DNA from: VKMB-3413 sp041027365
GTDB taxonomy: Bacteria; Pseudomonadota; Alphaproteobacteria; Rhizobiales; Rhizobiaceae
Direction: 5' to 3'
Length of the DNA: 64,000 nucleotides
Assembly: GCF_041027365.1 (NCBI RefSeq)
Contig: NZ_JBFTEH010000001.1
Coordinates: 1-64,000, forward strand
Shown here: positions 42,380 to 51,043 of the stretch, in pieces
How the letters are laid out: every line of letters starts with the position of its first letter
Numbering within the stretch: the stretch's first letter is position 1
Notes under the pieces: model-generated
Told to the model about the DNA's origin: nothing
What the model saw: only the letters and a program-made list of their open reading frames with translations
Databases searched by the model: none
Program-made: the position numbers and the translations under genes

Positions 42380-42822
42380 GCCAGCCGGCTGGGCGGCCGC
42401 TCCCGTCACATGTCGAAAGACGGCGGGGGAGGAAAGTCCGGGCTCCACGGAGAAACGGTGCCGGATAACGTCCGGCGGGGGCGACCCCAGGGAAAGTGCC
42501 ACAGAAAGCAGACCGCCCCGCCTGCAGTGCGGCTCCTCGCGACGCGGGTCGCGACAGCCGAGCCGCAGTGTCGGCGGGGTAAGGGTGAAAGGGTGGGGTA
42601 AGAGCCCACCGCGCCTCTGGCAACAGCGGCGGCACGGCAAACCCCACCGGGAGCAAGACCGAATAGGGACGACGCGGCGCGTGGGACAGCGTCCCACCGC
42701 CAGCCCTTCTCCGGGCCGGTCGTCCGGGTGGGTTGCTCGAGGCGGTCCGCAAGGGCCGTCCCAGAGGAATGGTCGCCGGGCGGCATTGCCGCTCACAGAA
42801 CCCGGCTTACAGGCCGGCTGGC
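42380..42822 (+). ncRNA. rnpB: RNase P RNA (class A)
   Basis: Catalytic RNA that trims the 5' end of tRNA precursors. The ends form a perfect 10-bp P1 helix (GCCAGCCGGC 42380-42389 with GCCGGCTGGC 42813-42822). Universally conserved sequence is present: GAGGAAAGTCCGGGC (42429-42443) at the 5' side of P4 and ACAGAACCCGGCTTAC (42795-42810) at the 3' side. AAAGTGCCACAGAAA and a GGTAAGGGTGAAA...GGGGTAAGAGCCC block match the specificity domain. At 443 nt it is slightly longer than the usual 380-430. It lies 530 bp before mraZ. Confidence 0.93.
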
Positions 42823-43017
42823 ACTTCGGACCGCATCGAGAGCCACGCGAGTGGCGAGGCGCGCCGCCGCTCCGGCCGCGGCGAGGACGCCCGCGGGCGG
42901 CGTTCCGTAGCCGCGACTTGAATAGACCGTCTCGCCCGGAACTCCCGCCGGAGAAATCCGCCCACTGCCCGGAAAATCGGGCCGCTCCGGCGCATCATCC
43001 GGGCGTTCCGGCCGTCA

Positions 43018-43077
43018 TTACCAATTCATTAACAGCCATAATCCGTAAGGAATAATTCAACATTAATAGGTCCTTAA
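43018..43077 (+). promoter_or_regulatory. Promoter of the dcw cluster with two CtrA boxes
   Basis: In an AT-rich patch, TTAACA (43029-43034) and AATAAT (43051-43056) are 16 bp apart, a good sigma-70 pair. Box 1, TTAC-N7-TTAAC (43018-43033), overlaps the -35 element, the position used by CtrA when it activates. Box 2, perfect TTAA-N7-TTAA (43063-43077), lies at the predicted start site, where it would repress. The rest of the 531-bp gap from rnpB (42823-43017) has a small GCCAC-GCGA-GTGGC hairpin at 42842-42855 and nothing else clear. Confidence 0.6.
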
Positions 43078-43130
43078 GGCAAGATCTCTAAGAGTAGAGA
43101 CGGCTTCTCGAGGTCAGTGCGGGAGCCCGT

Positions 43131-43165
43131 TCCCATTGACGCCCATGGCATCCCATGATACCCCA
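43131..43165 (-). promoter_or_regulatory. Probable MraZ operator: four TGGG repeats at 10-bp spacing
   Basis: CCCA on the plus strand (TGGG on the minus) occurs at 43132, 43142, 43152 and 43162, that is exactly every 10 bp. This is the TGGGN-N5 direct-repeat pattern known for MraZ in E. coli, with one repeat more. It lies about 70 bp after the predicted transcript start and 190 bp before the mraZ ATG. Confidence 0.6.
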
Positions 43166-43353
43166 AAACCCATCTGACGGGGGTCGTTCCGGACCTCAAA
43201 TCGAACAAGGTGTACGGCGCTTCCGGCTGCGGAGAGCGCGTGGCGCGGATCTCTGCGGGGGCCGCGCGACGGCTGCGCCTTGTCGGAAGGGGGCCGGTCA
43301 AGCGGGGGCTTTGATGGAATGCGAACCGGTCGCGCAAAAACGCTCGACGCCTG

Positions 43354-43824
43354 ATGGACCGGTTCCTCTCCAACTTCGTCCACAACATCGATTCGAAGGG
43401 TCGCGTGTCGATTCCCGCGGCCTTTCGGCAGGTGATCGCGGCGCGCGGCATCCGCGAGCTGTTCACCATGCGCAGTCTGACGCATCCGGTCATGGATGTC
43501 GGCGGGCCGGAGCTGATGGAGCGGTTCGAGCGGCAGATGGACGGCGAGGACCCGTTCGGCGAGGCGTATCAGGATCTGTCGATCTTCGCCTTCGGCGACG
43601 GGGCCTATCTGAAGAGCGATTCCGAGGGGCGCATCCTGGTGACCGATTTCATCCGCACACATACCGGGATCAAGGATCGCGTCGCCTTCGTCGGTGCGAG
43701 GGGCTTCTTTCAGCTCTGGGAGCCGGACTATTTCGAGGCCTACCGGAACGAGGCGCGCGCGCGGCTGATGGCTGCCCGCAGCGGCGCCCGGCCGGCGGGA
43801 TCTCCACCGGGATCACCGGAATAA
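43354..43824 (+). CDS. mraZ: Transcriptional regulator MraZ
   Basis: 156-residue AbrB-like DNA-binding protein, first gene of the dcw cluster, that represses its own operon in E. coli. The two MraZ repeats are clear: VHNIDSKGRVSIPAAFRQVI and, in the second half, GDGAYLKSDSEGRILVTDFI. The start MDRFLSNFVHNID matches alphaproteobacterial relatives. Its stop overlaps the rsmH start (TAATG), so translation is coupled. Confidence 0.95.
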   Translation: MDRFLSNFVHNIDSKGRVSIPAAFRQVIAARGIRELFTMRSLTHPVMDVGGPELMERFERQMDGEDPFGEAYQDLSIFAFGDGAYLKSDSEGRILVTDFIRTHTGIKDRVAFVGARGFFQLWEPDYFEAYRNEARARLMAARSGARPAGSPPGSPE

Positions 43825-44858
43825 TGGCGGGCCACGGCGGGAGTGAGGACCCAGCCGTTGGCGGACCGGCTCGCCATGTTCCGGTGCTTCTATCGGATGT
43901 CGTCGCGGCGCTCGCCCCGGCAGCGGGCGAGGTCGTCGTCGACGGCACCTTCGGGGCAGGGGGCTACACCCGGGCGATCCTCGCTGCGGGCGCGAACGTC
44001 CTGGCCATCGACCGCGATCCCAGCGCCATTGCGGCGGCTGCGCCCCTCGTCGCCGAGGCGGCCGGCCGGCTGACGCTCGTCGAAGGGCGCTTCGGCGACC
44101 TCGAGGCGATCGTTGCCGCGCATGCCGGCGGGGCGGCCGACGCCGTGGTGCTCGACATCGGCGTCTCCTCGATGCAGATCGACGAGGCCGACCGCGGCTT
44201 TTCCTTCCAGAAGGACGGCCCGCTCGACATGCGCATGGGCGCGGCCGGTCCGACGGCGGCGGATGTCGTCAACCGCATCAAGCCCGGCGATCTCACCCGC
44301 ATTCTCGGCATCCTCGGCGAGGAGCGCCATGCCGGCCGCATCGCGCGCGCCATCGCGGCGCGCCGCGAGGAGCGGCCGTTCACCCGCACGCTCGATCTCG
44401 CCGAGACGGTGGCGAAGGTGGTGGGCCGCTCGCCCAAGGACCGCATCGACCCGGCGACGCGCAGCTTCCAGGCCCTGCGGATCTTCGTCAACGACGAGCT
44501 CGGCGAACTCGCCCGGGCGCTGATGGCGGCCGAGCGCGTGCTGAAGCCCGGCGGCCGCCTCGTCGTCGTCACCTTCCATTCGCTGGAGGACCGGATCGTC
44601 AAGCGCTTCCTGCGCGAACGGTCCGCCCCGCCCGCCGCATCGCGGCACATGCCGGACGTCGCCGTGACGCCGCCGACCTTTTCCTCGCGCAACAAGGCCG
44701 TCGCGGCCTCGCCCGAGGAGGCCGAGCGCAATCCGCGGGCGCGCTCCGCCAAGCTGCGGACGGGCGTGCGCACCGACGCGCCGCCGCGCGCCGATGCGGA
44801 CGCCCTGGCCTTCGCGGCCCTGCCCACCCTTGCCGACCTGCCACCGAGCGGAGACTGA
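43824..44858 (+). CDS. rsmH: 16S rRNA (cytosine-1402-N4)-methyltransferase
   Basis: 344 residues; methylates C1402 in the 16S decoding centre (also called mraW). Motifs: HVPVLLSDVVAAL at the start, VVDGTFGAGGYTRAILAAGA (SAM site), VLDIGVSSMQIDEADRGFSF, DMRMG, FQALRIFVNDELGEL and VVTFHSLEDRIVKRF. The N-terminus is a short extension MAGHGGSED. Overlaps mraZ by one base. Confidence 0.96.
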   Translation: MAGHGGSEDPAVGGPARHVPVLLSDVVAALAPAAGEVVVDGTFGAGGYTRAILAAGANVLAIDRDPSAIAAAAPLVAEAAGRLTLVEGRFGDLEAIVAAHAGGAADAVVLDIGVSSMQIDEADRGFSFQKDGPLDMRMGAAGPTAADVVNRIKPGDLTRILGILGEERHAGRIARAIAARREERPFTRTLDLAETVAKVVGRSPKDRIDPATRSFQALRIFVNDELGELARALMAAERVLKPGGRLVVVTFHSLEDRIVKRFLRERSAPPAASRHMPDVAVTPPTFSSRNKAVAASPEEAERNPRARSAKLRTGVRTDAPPRADADALAFAALPTLADLPPSGD

Positions 44859-44863
44859 CCGAA

Positions 44864-45220
44864 ATGTTGCGAACGCTCGACATTGTCCTCATCGCCGTGA
44901 TGATTTCCGCGGCTGCCTGGACCTACAAGATCAAGCACGACGCCCAGGCGATCGAGACCGCCGTCAACAAGGTCGAGAAGCGGATCACGCTGCAGAAGGA
45001 GACGATCCGGCTCCTGAACGCCGACTGGACCCTGCTCACCCAGCCGGGCCGGCTGGAGGACCTCGTCAAGGCCTATGACGACGACCTGAAGCTGAAGCCG
45101 CTGCAGCCGGACCAGATCATCCAGCCGGACGAGCTGCCGGCTCGCCGCGGCGGGATGCTGCCGCAGCCCGATCCGCGGCTCGGCCGGTTCGCCGACAACT
45201 CCAAAACGATGGTGCGGTGA
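44864..45220 (+). CDS. ftsL: Cell division protein FtsL
   Basis: 118-residue bitopic membrane protein of the FtsQLB/FtsW-FtsI division complex. One helix at residues 5-20 (LDIVLIAVMISAAAWTYKI), then a periplasmic coiled coil (ETAVNKVEKRITLQKETIRL) ending in LLTQPGRLEDLVKAY, typical for alphaproteobacterial FtsL. Identified by features and position between rsmH and ftsI. Stop overlaps the ftsI start by one base. Confidence 0.88.
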   Translation: MLRTLDIVLIAVMISAAAWTYKIKHDAQAIETAVNKVEKRITLQKETIRLLNADWTLLTQPGRLEDLVKAYDDDLKLKPLQPDQIIQPDELPARRGGMLPQPDPRLGRFADNSKTMVR

Positions 45221-46968
45221 TGCGCGTCGCCGATCTGAAGACTTTCCTGCGCCGCTCGATCGCTCCGGCTCCGGTCGAGGGTGCCTCGCCGCATGATCGT
45301 TTCGGCCGCCGCCGCGGCCGCCGCGAGCCGCCGAAGAACCGCGGCCGCTTCATGATCGCCCTCGGCCTGTTCTTCGGCATCTACGCCGTGATCGGCGGCC
45401 GCCTGGTGGAATGGGGCATGGCGCCCGAAGACACCGCCATGGTCTACGGCATCCACGACCCGATCATGGCCGCGCGGCCCGACATCGTCGACCGCAACGG
45501 CCTGGTGCTCGCGACCGACATCAAGACCGCTTCGCTCTATGCGGAGCCGCGGCGGATCGTCGATCCGGACGAGGCGAGCGAGCTTCTTCTGTCGGTCCTG
45601 CCGGATATGGATCCGAAGTGGCTCTACCGGCGCCTGTCGTCGAAGGCCGGCTTCGTCTGGCTGCGGCGCGAGCTGACGCCCGGCCAGCAGCAGCAGATCC
45701 TCGACCTCGGCATCCCCGGGATCGGCTTCCGCACCGAACAGCGCCGCTTCTATCCGGGAGGGGCGACCGCCGCCTACATCGTCGGCCATGTCAACGTCGA
45801 CAATCAGGGCACGGCGGGCATGGAGAAGTATATCGACGACAGCGACGGCTACCGCGCCCTGCAGAAGGCCGGCCTCGCCAACACGACGGACCTGAAGCCG
45901 GTCCGCCTGTCGATCGACCTGCGCGTCCAGCACATCGTGCGTGACGAGCTGATGGCGGCAATGAAGCGCTACGACGCCAAGGCGGCGGGCGGCGTCATCA
46001 TCAAGGTCGACACCGGCGAGGTCATGGCGATGACCTCGGTGCCCGACTACGACCCGAACGACCCGTCCCAGGCGCTCGACAAGAACCGGCTGAACCGCAT
46101 GTCGGCCGGCCTCTACGAGATGGGCTCGACCTTCAAGAGCTTCACCTCGGCGATGGCGCTCGACTCCGGCAAGGTGAAGATCACCGACATGGAGGACGCG
46201 CGCCAGCCGCTGCACATCGGCGGCTTCACCATCCACGACTTCCACGCCCAGCATCGCATGCTGTCCTTCCCGGAGGTGTTCATCTACTCCTCCAACATCG
46301 GCGCGGCGCACGAGGCGATGGCGGTCGGCATCGACGCGCACAAGGCCTTCCTGACCAAGATCGGCCTCCTGACCAAGATGAAGACCGAGCTACCGGAGGT
46401 GGCGACGCCGACGCAGCCGAAGGAATGGAAGCTGATCAACTCGATGACCATCGCCTTCGGCCACGGCGTCTCGACGACGCCGCTGCAGACGGCGGTCGCC
46501 GCGGCGGCGCTGATGAACGGCGGGCGGCTGATCGAGCCGACCTTCCTGCCGCGTACCCCGGAAGAGGCCGACAAGGTGGCGACGCGGGTCATCTCGAAGA
46601 AGACCAGCGACCAGATGCGCTATCTGTTCCGGCTGAACGTGCTCGATCCCCGCGGCTCCGGCAACAATGCCAACGTTCCCGGCTATCACGTCGGCGGCAA
46701 GACCGGCACGGCCAACAAGGTGGTCAACGGCCGCTACTCCAACACCAAGAAATTCAACGCCTTCCTCGCGGCCTTCCCGATCGAGCACCCGCAGTACGTG
46801 GTTCTGTCGGTGATCGACGAGCCGCAGCCGGAAAAGGGCAAGTGGCTGGCGACCGCGGGCATGAACGCCGCGGTCATGGTCGGCAACATCATCCGCCGGG
46901 CGGCGCCGCTTCTGGGCGTGAAGCCGGACTTCGGGCAGGACGGAAAGTCCTTGCTCGTGTCCTATTAG
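45220..46968 (+). CDS. ftsI: Septal peptidoglycan transpeptidase FtsI (PBP3)
   Basis: 582 residues. An N-terminal membrane helix (RFMIALGLFFGIYAVIGGRL) is followed by the PBP dimerisation part and transpeptidase domain. Active-site motifs: S-x-x-K as STFK (Ser near residue 303, MGSTFKSFTSAM), S-x-N as SSN (FIYSSNIGAAHEA) and K-T-G as GGKTGTAN. The ATG at 45220 overlaps the ftsL stop; a GTG one codon earlier is also possible. Crosslinks septal peptidoglycan with FtsW. Confidence 0.95.
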   Translation: MRVADLKTFLRRSIAPAPVEGASPHDRFGRRRGRREPPKNRGRFMIALGLFFGIYAVIGGRLVEWGMAPEDTAMVYGIHDPIMAARPDIVDRNGLVLATDIKTASLYAEPRRIVDPDEASELLLSVLPDMDPKWLYRRLSSKAGFVWLRRELTPGQQQQILDLGIPGIGFRTEQRRFYPGGATAAYIVGHVNVDNQGTAGMEKYIDDSDGYRALQKAGLANTTDLKPVRLSIDLRVQHIVRDELMAAMKRYDAKAAGGVIIKVDTGEVMAMTSVPDYDPNDPSQALDKNRLNRMSAGLYEMGSTFKSFTSAMALDSGKVKITDMEDARQPLHIGGFTIHDFHAQHRMLSFPEVFIYSSNIGAAHEAMAVGIDAHKAFLTKIGLLTKMKTELPEVATPTQPKEWKLINSMTIAFGHGVSTTPLQTAVAAAALMNGGRLIEPTFLPRTPEEADKVATRVISKKTSDQMRYLFRLNVLDPRGSGNNANVPGYHVGGKTGTANKVVNGRYSNTKKFNAFLAAFPIEHPQYVVLSVIDEPQPEKGKWLATAGMNAAVMVGNIIRRAAPLLGVKPDFGQDGKSLLVSY

Positions 46969-46986
46969 GCGATACAAGACGCCACG

Positions 46987-47010
46987 GCCGGCGGATGACC
47001 GCCGGCTTTT
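46987..47010 (+). terminator. Terminator-like hairpin inside the dcw operon (ftsI-murE gap)
   Basis: Perfect 8-bp GC stem (46987-46994/46999-47006) with loop ATGA, followed by TTTT (47007-47010). It is the only sizeable gap (65 bp) in the ftsL-murD stretch. It could be an attenuator or processing site limiting downstream mur expression. Confidence 0.5.
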
Positions 47011-47033
47011 CGGCGCAGCGCGGAACATGGTTA

Positions 47034-48482
47034 ATGAAGCTCTCGACCCTCGCAGACGGCCTCGGCGAACGCCCCGGCAGCGACGATCCTGAGATCGCGG
47101 GCCTCTCGGCCGATTCGCGCAAGGTCGGGGAGGGCTTCCTTTTCGCGGCGCTGGCAGGATCGAAGACGGACGGCGCGCGCTTCCTCGCCGATGCCGCGGC
47201 GCGCGGCGCGGCCGCCGTTCTCGCCGGCGAGGGCGCGGCCATCGAGACGCCGCTGCCGGTCGTGCGCGCGGCCGATCCGCGCCGGGCGCTGGCGCTGATG
47301 GCGGCGCGTTTCTTCGGTCGCCAGCCGGAGCATGTCGTCGCCGTCACCGGCACCGCCGGCAAGACCTCGATCGCCACCTTCACCCGCCAGATCTGGGCGG
47401 CGAGCGGCCTCGCCGCCGCCTCGATCGGCACCACCGGCGTCGTCGCGCCCGGCCGCGACACCTACGGCTCGCTGACGACGCCCGATCCGGTGGAACTCGC
47501 CCGGCTGATGGCGGAGCTCGCCGGCGAAGGCGTGACCCATGCGGCGATGGAGGCCTCCAGCCACGGCATCGACCAGCGCCGGCTCGACGGCGTGACGCTG
47601 TCGGCGGCCGGCTTCAGCAATCTCGGCCACGACCATCTCGACTATCATCCCGACCTCGAGGCCTATTTCGCCGCCAAGATGCGGCTGTTCACGACGCTGC
47701 TGCCGAAGGGTGCGCCGGCGGTCATCAATGCCGACGACGCCTGGTCGGGCCGGGCGATCGAGGTGGCGACCGCGGTCGGCGCGCGGGTCCTGACCGTCGG
47801 GCGGGGCGGCTCGCTCCTGACGCTGAAGCGCCTCGAGCACGAGCGGAACCGGCAGATCGGCGAGATCGAGGCGGACGGGCGCATCCACCGCATCGTCCTG
47901 CCGCTCGCCGGCGGCTTCCAGATGGCGAACGCGCTGGTCGCCGCGGGCCTCGCCATCGCCACAGGCATTTCGGCCGAGGCCGCGCTGGCGGCGCTGGAGA
48001 CGCTGAAGGGCGCCTCCGGCCGGCTGGAGCTTGCCGGCACCACCGCATCCGGCGCGCCGGTCTTCGTCGACTATGCGCACAAGCCCGAAGCGCTGGAGAA
48101 CGTGCTCGCCTCGGTCCGGCCGTTCACCACCGGCCGGGTGGTCGCCGTCATCGGCTGCGGCGGCGACCGCGACAAGTCCAAGCGTCCGATGATGGGCGAG
48201 ATCGCGACGCGTCTCGCCGATGTCGTCATCGTCACCGACGACAATCCGCGCACCGAAGATCCGGCGACGATCCGCGCCGAGATCATGGCGGCCGCGCCCG
48301 GCGCCCGCGAGATCGGCGACCGGCGCGAGGCCATCCGCGCCGCCGTGGCGGAGGCAGGGGCCGGCGACACCGTCGTCGTCGCCGGCAAGGGCCACGAGGT
48401 CGGCCAGACCATCGGCACCGAGACCCATCACTTTAGCGACCACGAGGAAGTGCGCGCGGCGATCTCGGAGGGCGTCCGATGA
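47034..48482 (+). CDS. murE: UDP-MurNAc-tripeptide synthetase, meso-diaminopimelate adding
   Basis: 482-residue cytoplasmic Mur ligase adding the third stem residue. P-loop is VTGTAGKTSIATF; the family usually reads GTNGKT, so GTAGKT is a mild variant. TTPDPVELARLM and MEASSHGIDQRRLDG follow, and DDNPRTEDP is the DNPR motif of meso-DAP-adding enzymes, as expected in a Gram-negative. The ATG at 47034 was chosen; an in-frame ATG at 46995 lies in the hairpin loop upstream. Stop overlaps murF (ATGA). Confidence 0.95.
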   Translation: MKLSTLADGLGERPGSDDPEIAGLSADSRKVGEGFLFAALAGSKTDGARFLADAAARGAAAVLAGEGAAIETPLPVVRAADPRRALALMAARFFGRQPEHVVAVTGTAGKTSIATFTRQIWAASGLAAASIGTTGVVAPGRDTYGSLTTPDPVELARLMAELAGEGVTHAAMEASSHGIDQRRLDGVTLSAAGFSNLGHDHLDYHPDLEAYFAAKMRLFTTLLPKGAPAVINADDAWSGRAIEVATAVGARVLTVGRGGSLLTLKRLEHERNRQIGEIEADGRIHRIVLPLAGGFQMANALVAAGLAIATGISAEAALAALETLKGASGRLELAGTTASGAPVFVDYAHKPEALENVLASVRPFTTGRVVAVIGCGGDRDKSKRPMMGEIATRLADVVIVTDDNPRTEDPATIRAEIMAAAPGAREIGDRREAIRAAVAEAGAGDTVVVAGKGHEVGQTIGTETHHFSDHEEVRAAISEGVR

Positions 48483-49951
48483 GCGAGATGCTCTGGGAGA
48501 CCTCCGTCCTGGCGCAGGCCATGCAGGCGCGGCCGATCGGCGTGCCGCCGTCCGGCGTCACCGGCATTTCCATCGATACCCGCACGATCCAGCCGGGAGA
48601 CGCCTTCTTCGCCATCAAGGGCGAGCGCTTCGACGGCCACGAGTTCCTGACCGCCGCGACCAAGGCGGGCGCGGCCCTGCATGTGGTTGCCGAGCACAAG
48701 CTGCCGGCGCTCGGGCGCGTGCAGTCGCCCATGCTGGTGGTCGACGACGTGCTGAAGGCGCTGGCCCGTCTCTCCGAGGCGGCGCGGGCGCGCTCGAAGG
48801 CGAAGATCGTCGCGGTGACCGGGAGCGTCGGCAAGACCACCACCAAGGAGGCGCTGCGTCACGGGCTCTCGGCCGTGGGGACCGTGCATGCGAGCGCCGC
48901 CTCGTTCAACAATCACTGGGGCGTGCCGCTGAGCCTCGCCCGGCTGCCGGCGGAGACGCGCTACGCCATCTTCGAGATCGGCATGAACCATCCGGACGAG
49001 ATCCGGCCGCTGGTCAAGCTGGTGCGACCGCATGTGGCGATCATCACGCTGATCGCGCCGGCCCATCTCGGCCATTTCCGCGACCTCGACGAGATCGCCG
49101 AGGCGAAGGCGGAGATCTTCGAGGGCGTCGTCGCCGACGGCACCGCACTGCTCAACCTCGACGACCCGCAATTCGGTCCGCTCGCGGAGTATGCCCGGAA
49201 AGCCGGCATTGCCGACATCGCCACCTTCGGCGAGGCGGCGGGGGCCGATTTCCGGCTGTTGTCCTTCGACCCGCATCCCGGTGGCGCGACGATCGAGGCC
49301 TCGATCGCGGGCGAGCCGATCCGCTTCGCGCTGGCCTCGCCGGGCCGCCACCTGGCGCAGAACGCTCTCGCGGTCCTCGGCGCGGCGCAGCGCATCGGCG
49401 CGGACGTGCGGGCGGTCGCGAAGGCCCTCGCCGGCTGGCGCGCCGTGCAGGGACGTGGCGCCCGCCATGTGCTGCAGCTCGCCGGCGGCGGCACGATCCA
49501 GCTGATCGACGAAAGCTACAACGCCAATCCCGCCTCGATGCGCGCCGCGCTCGACGTGCTGGCCTCCGCCGAGACCGGCCGCGGCGGCCGCCGCATCGCC
49601 GTCCTCGGCGACATGCTGGAACTCGGCCGCCATGCGCCGGAGCTCCATGCGGGCCTCGCCGAGCCGATCGTGCGGGCCGGGATCGAGAAGGTGTTCCTGG
49701 CCGGCGAGGAGATGAAGGCGCTGGACGACGTCCTCGCCTCACAAATTTCCTGCGAGTGGCACGAGAACAATGGCGAACTGCTCGCAGCCCTGCTGAAGAC
49801 CATCAGGGCCGGCGACGTCGTCATGATGAAGGCCTCGAAGAGCATCGGCTTTGCCGGGCTGATCGAAAAAGTGCTGTCCACATTGGAGCCGCAGACCCGT
49901 AAGGCGGCCGCGTCGGACATGACGGACACCGACGCTTCGGGAGCAGCCTGA
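48479..49951 (+). CDS. murF: UDP-MurNAc-tripeptide D-Ala-D-Ala ligase
   Basis: 490-residue Mur ligase that adds D-Ala-D-Ala to complete the pentapeptide precursor. P-loop VAVTGSVGKTTTKEAL; ASFNNHWGVPLSLAR; FEIGMNHPDEI; IDESYNANPASMRAAL are typical MurF blocks. The start overlaps the murE stop by 4 bp and the stop overlaps mraY by one base. Confidence 0.96.
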   Translation: MSEMLWETSVLAQAMQARPIGVPPSGVTGISIDTRTIQPGDAFFAIKGERFDGHEFLTAATKAGAALHVVAEHKLPALGRVQSPMLVVDDVLKALARLSEAARARSKAKIVAVTGSVGKTTTKEALRHGLSAVGTVHASAASFNNHWGVPLSLARLPAETRYAIFEIGMNHPDEIRPLVKLVRPHVAIITLIAPAHLGHFRDLDEIAEAKAEIFEGVVADGTALLNLDDPQFGPLAEYARKAGIADIATFGEAAGADFRLLSFDPHPGGATIEASIAGEPIRFALASPGRHLAQNALAVLGAAQRIGADVRAVAKALAGWRAVQGRGARHVLQLAGGGTIQLIDESYNANPASMRAALDVLASAETGRGGRRIAVLGDMLELGRHAPELHAGLAEPIVRAGIEKVFLAGEEMKALDDVLASQISCEWHENNGELLAALLKTIRAGDVVMMKASKSIGFAGLIEKVLSTLEPQTRKAAASDMTDTDASGAA

Positions 49952-51033
49952 TGATCGCCTATCTCGGCAATTTCGCCGACATCCATCCCATCTTCAACGT
50001 TTTCCGGTACATCACCTTCCGGACCGGCGCGGCGATGATCACCGGCTTTATCGTCGTGTTCCTGTTCGGCCCGGCGATCATCTCGGCGCTGCGCATCCGC
50101 CAGGGCAAGGGGCAGCCGATCCGCGCCGACGGCCCGCAGACGCATTTCAAGAAGGCCGGCACGCCGACCATGGGCGGGCTGATGATCCTCTCGGGCGTGC
50201 TGGTCGCGGCGCTGCTGTGGGCGGACCTCGCGAATGTCTATGTCTGGACGGTGCTTCTGGTGACCGTCGGCTTCGGCGGGATCGGCTTCTACGACGACTA
50301 CCTGAAGGTGACGAAGCAGAGCCACAAGGGCTATTCCGGCAAGGCGCGCCTGGCGCTCGAATTCGCCATTGCGGGGCTCGCCGCGGCGATCATCGTGCAT
50401 GCCGGCAAGGGCTCCTTCGCGACCTCGCTCGCCTTTCCCTTCGTGAAGGAACTGCTGCTCGACCTCGGCTGGTTCTACATCGTCTTCGGCGCCTTCGTGG
50501 TCGTCGGCGCCGGCAATGCGGTGAACCTCACCGACGGTCTCGACGGGCTGGCGATCGTGCCGATCATGATCGCGGCGGCCGCCTTCGGGCTGATCGCCTA
50601 CATCGCCGGCAATGTGAACTTCTCGAACTACCTGCAGATCCACTACGTGGTCGGCACCGGCGAACTCGCGCCGCTGTGCGGCGCGCTGATCGGCGCCGGC
50701 CTCGGCTTCCTCTGGTTCAATGCGCCGCCGGCGGCGATCTTCATGGGCGACACCGGCTCTCTTGCCTTGGGTGGCATGACCGGCACGATCGCCGTCGCCA
50801 CCAAGCACGAGATCGTGCTCGCCATCATCGGCGGCCTGTTCGTGATCGAGGCGCTCTCGGTGATCATCCAGGTCGGCTCGTTCAAGCTGACCGGCAAGCG
50901 GGTGTTCCTGATGGCGCCGATCCACCACCATTTCGAAAAGCTCGGCTGGACGGAGAGCCAGGTCGTGGTCCGCTTCTGGATCATCGCCTTCATTCTCGCC
51001 TTCGTCGGGCTGTCCACGCTGAAGCTGAGATAG
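49951..51033 (+). CDS. mraY: Phospho-MurNAc-pentapeptide translocase
   Basis: 360-residue, ten-helix inner-membrane enzyme that makes lipid I from UDP-MurNAc-pentapeptide and undecaprenyl phosphate. Conserved: THFKKAGTPTMGGLMIL, GFYDDYLKV (metal-binding Asp pair), NAVNLTDGLDGLAI, FMGDTGSLALGG and MAPIHHHFEKLGWTE with the HHH motif. Length is standard. It follows murF with a TGATG overlap. Confidence 0.97.
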   Translation: MIAYLGNFADIHPIFNVFRYITFRTGAAMITGFIVVFLFGPAIISALRIRQGKGQPIRADGPQTHFKKAGTPTMGGLMILSGVLVAALLWADLANVYVWTVLLVTVGFGGIGFYDDYLKVTKQSHKGYSGKARLALEFAIAGLAAAIIVHAGKGSFATSLAFPFVKELLLDLGWFYIVFGAFVVVGAGNAVNLTDGLDGLAIVPIMIAAAAFGLIAYIAGNVNFSNYLQIHYVVGTGELAPLCGALIGAGLGFLWFNAPPAAIFMGDTGSLALGGMTGTIAVATKHEIVLAIIGGLFVIEALSVIIQVGSFKLTGKRVFLMAPIHHHFEKLGWTESQVVVRFWIIAFILAFVGLSTLKLR

Positions 51034-51043
51034 GCCTTTCCCG

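Noticed and set aside
42842..42855. GCCAC-GCGA-GTGGC hairpin as the rnpB terminator
   Set aside because: Only 5 bp and no T-run; left unassigned.
43179..43308. Four GGGGG boxes upstream of mraZ
   Set aside because: Spacing is irregular (78, 32 and 15 bp) and G-runs are common at this GC content; the phased TGGG repeats are the better operator.
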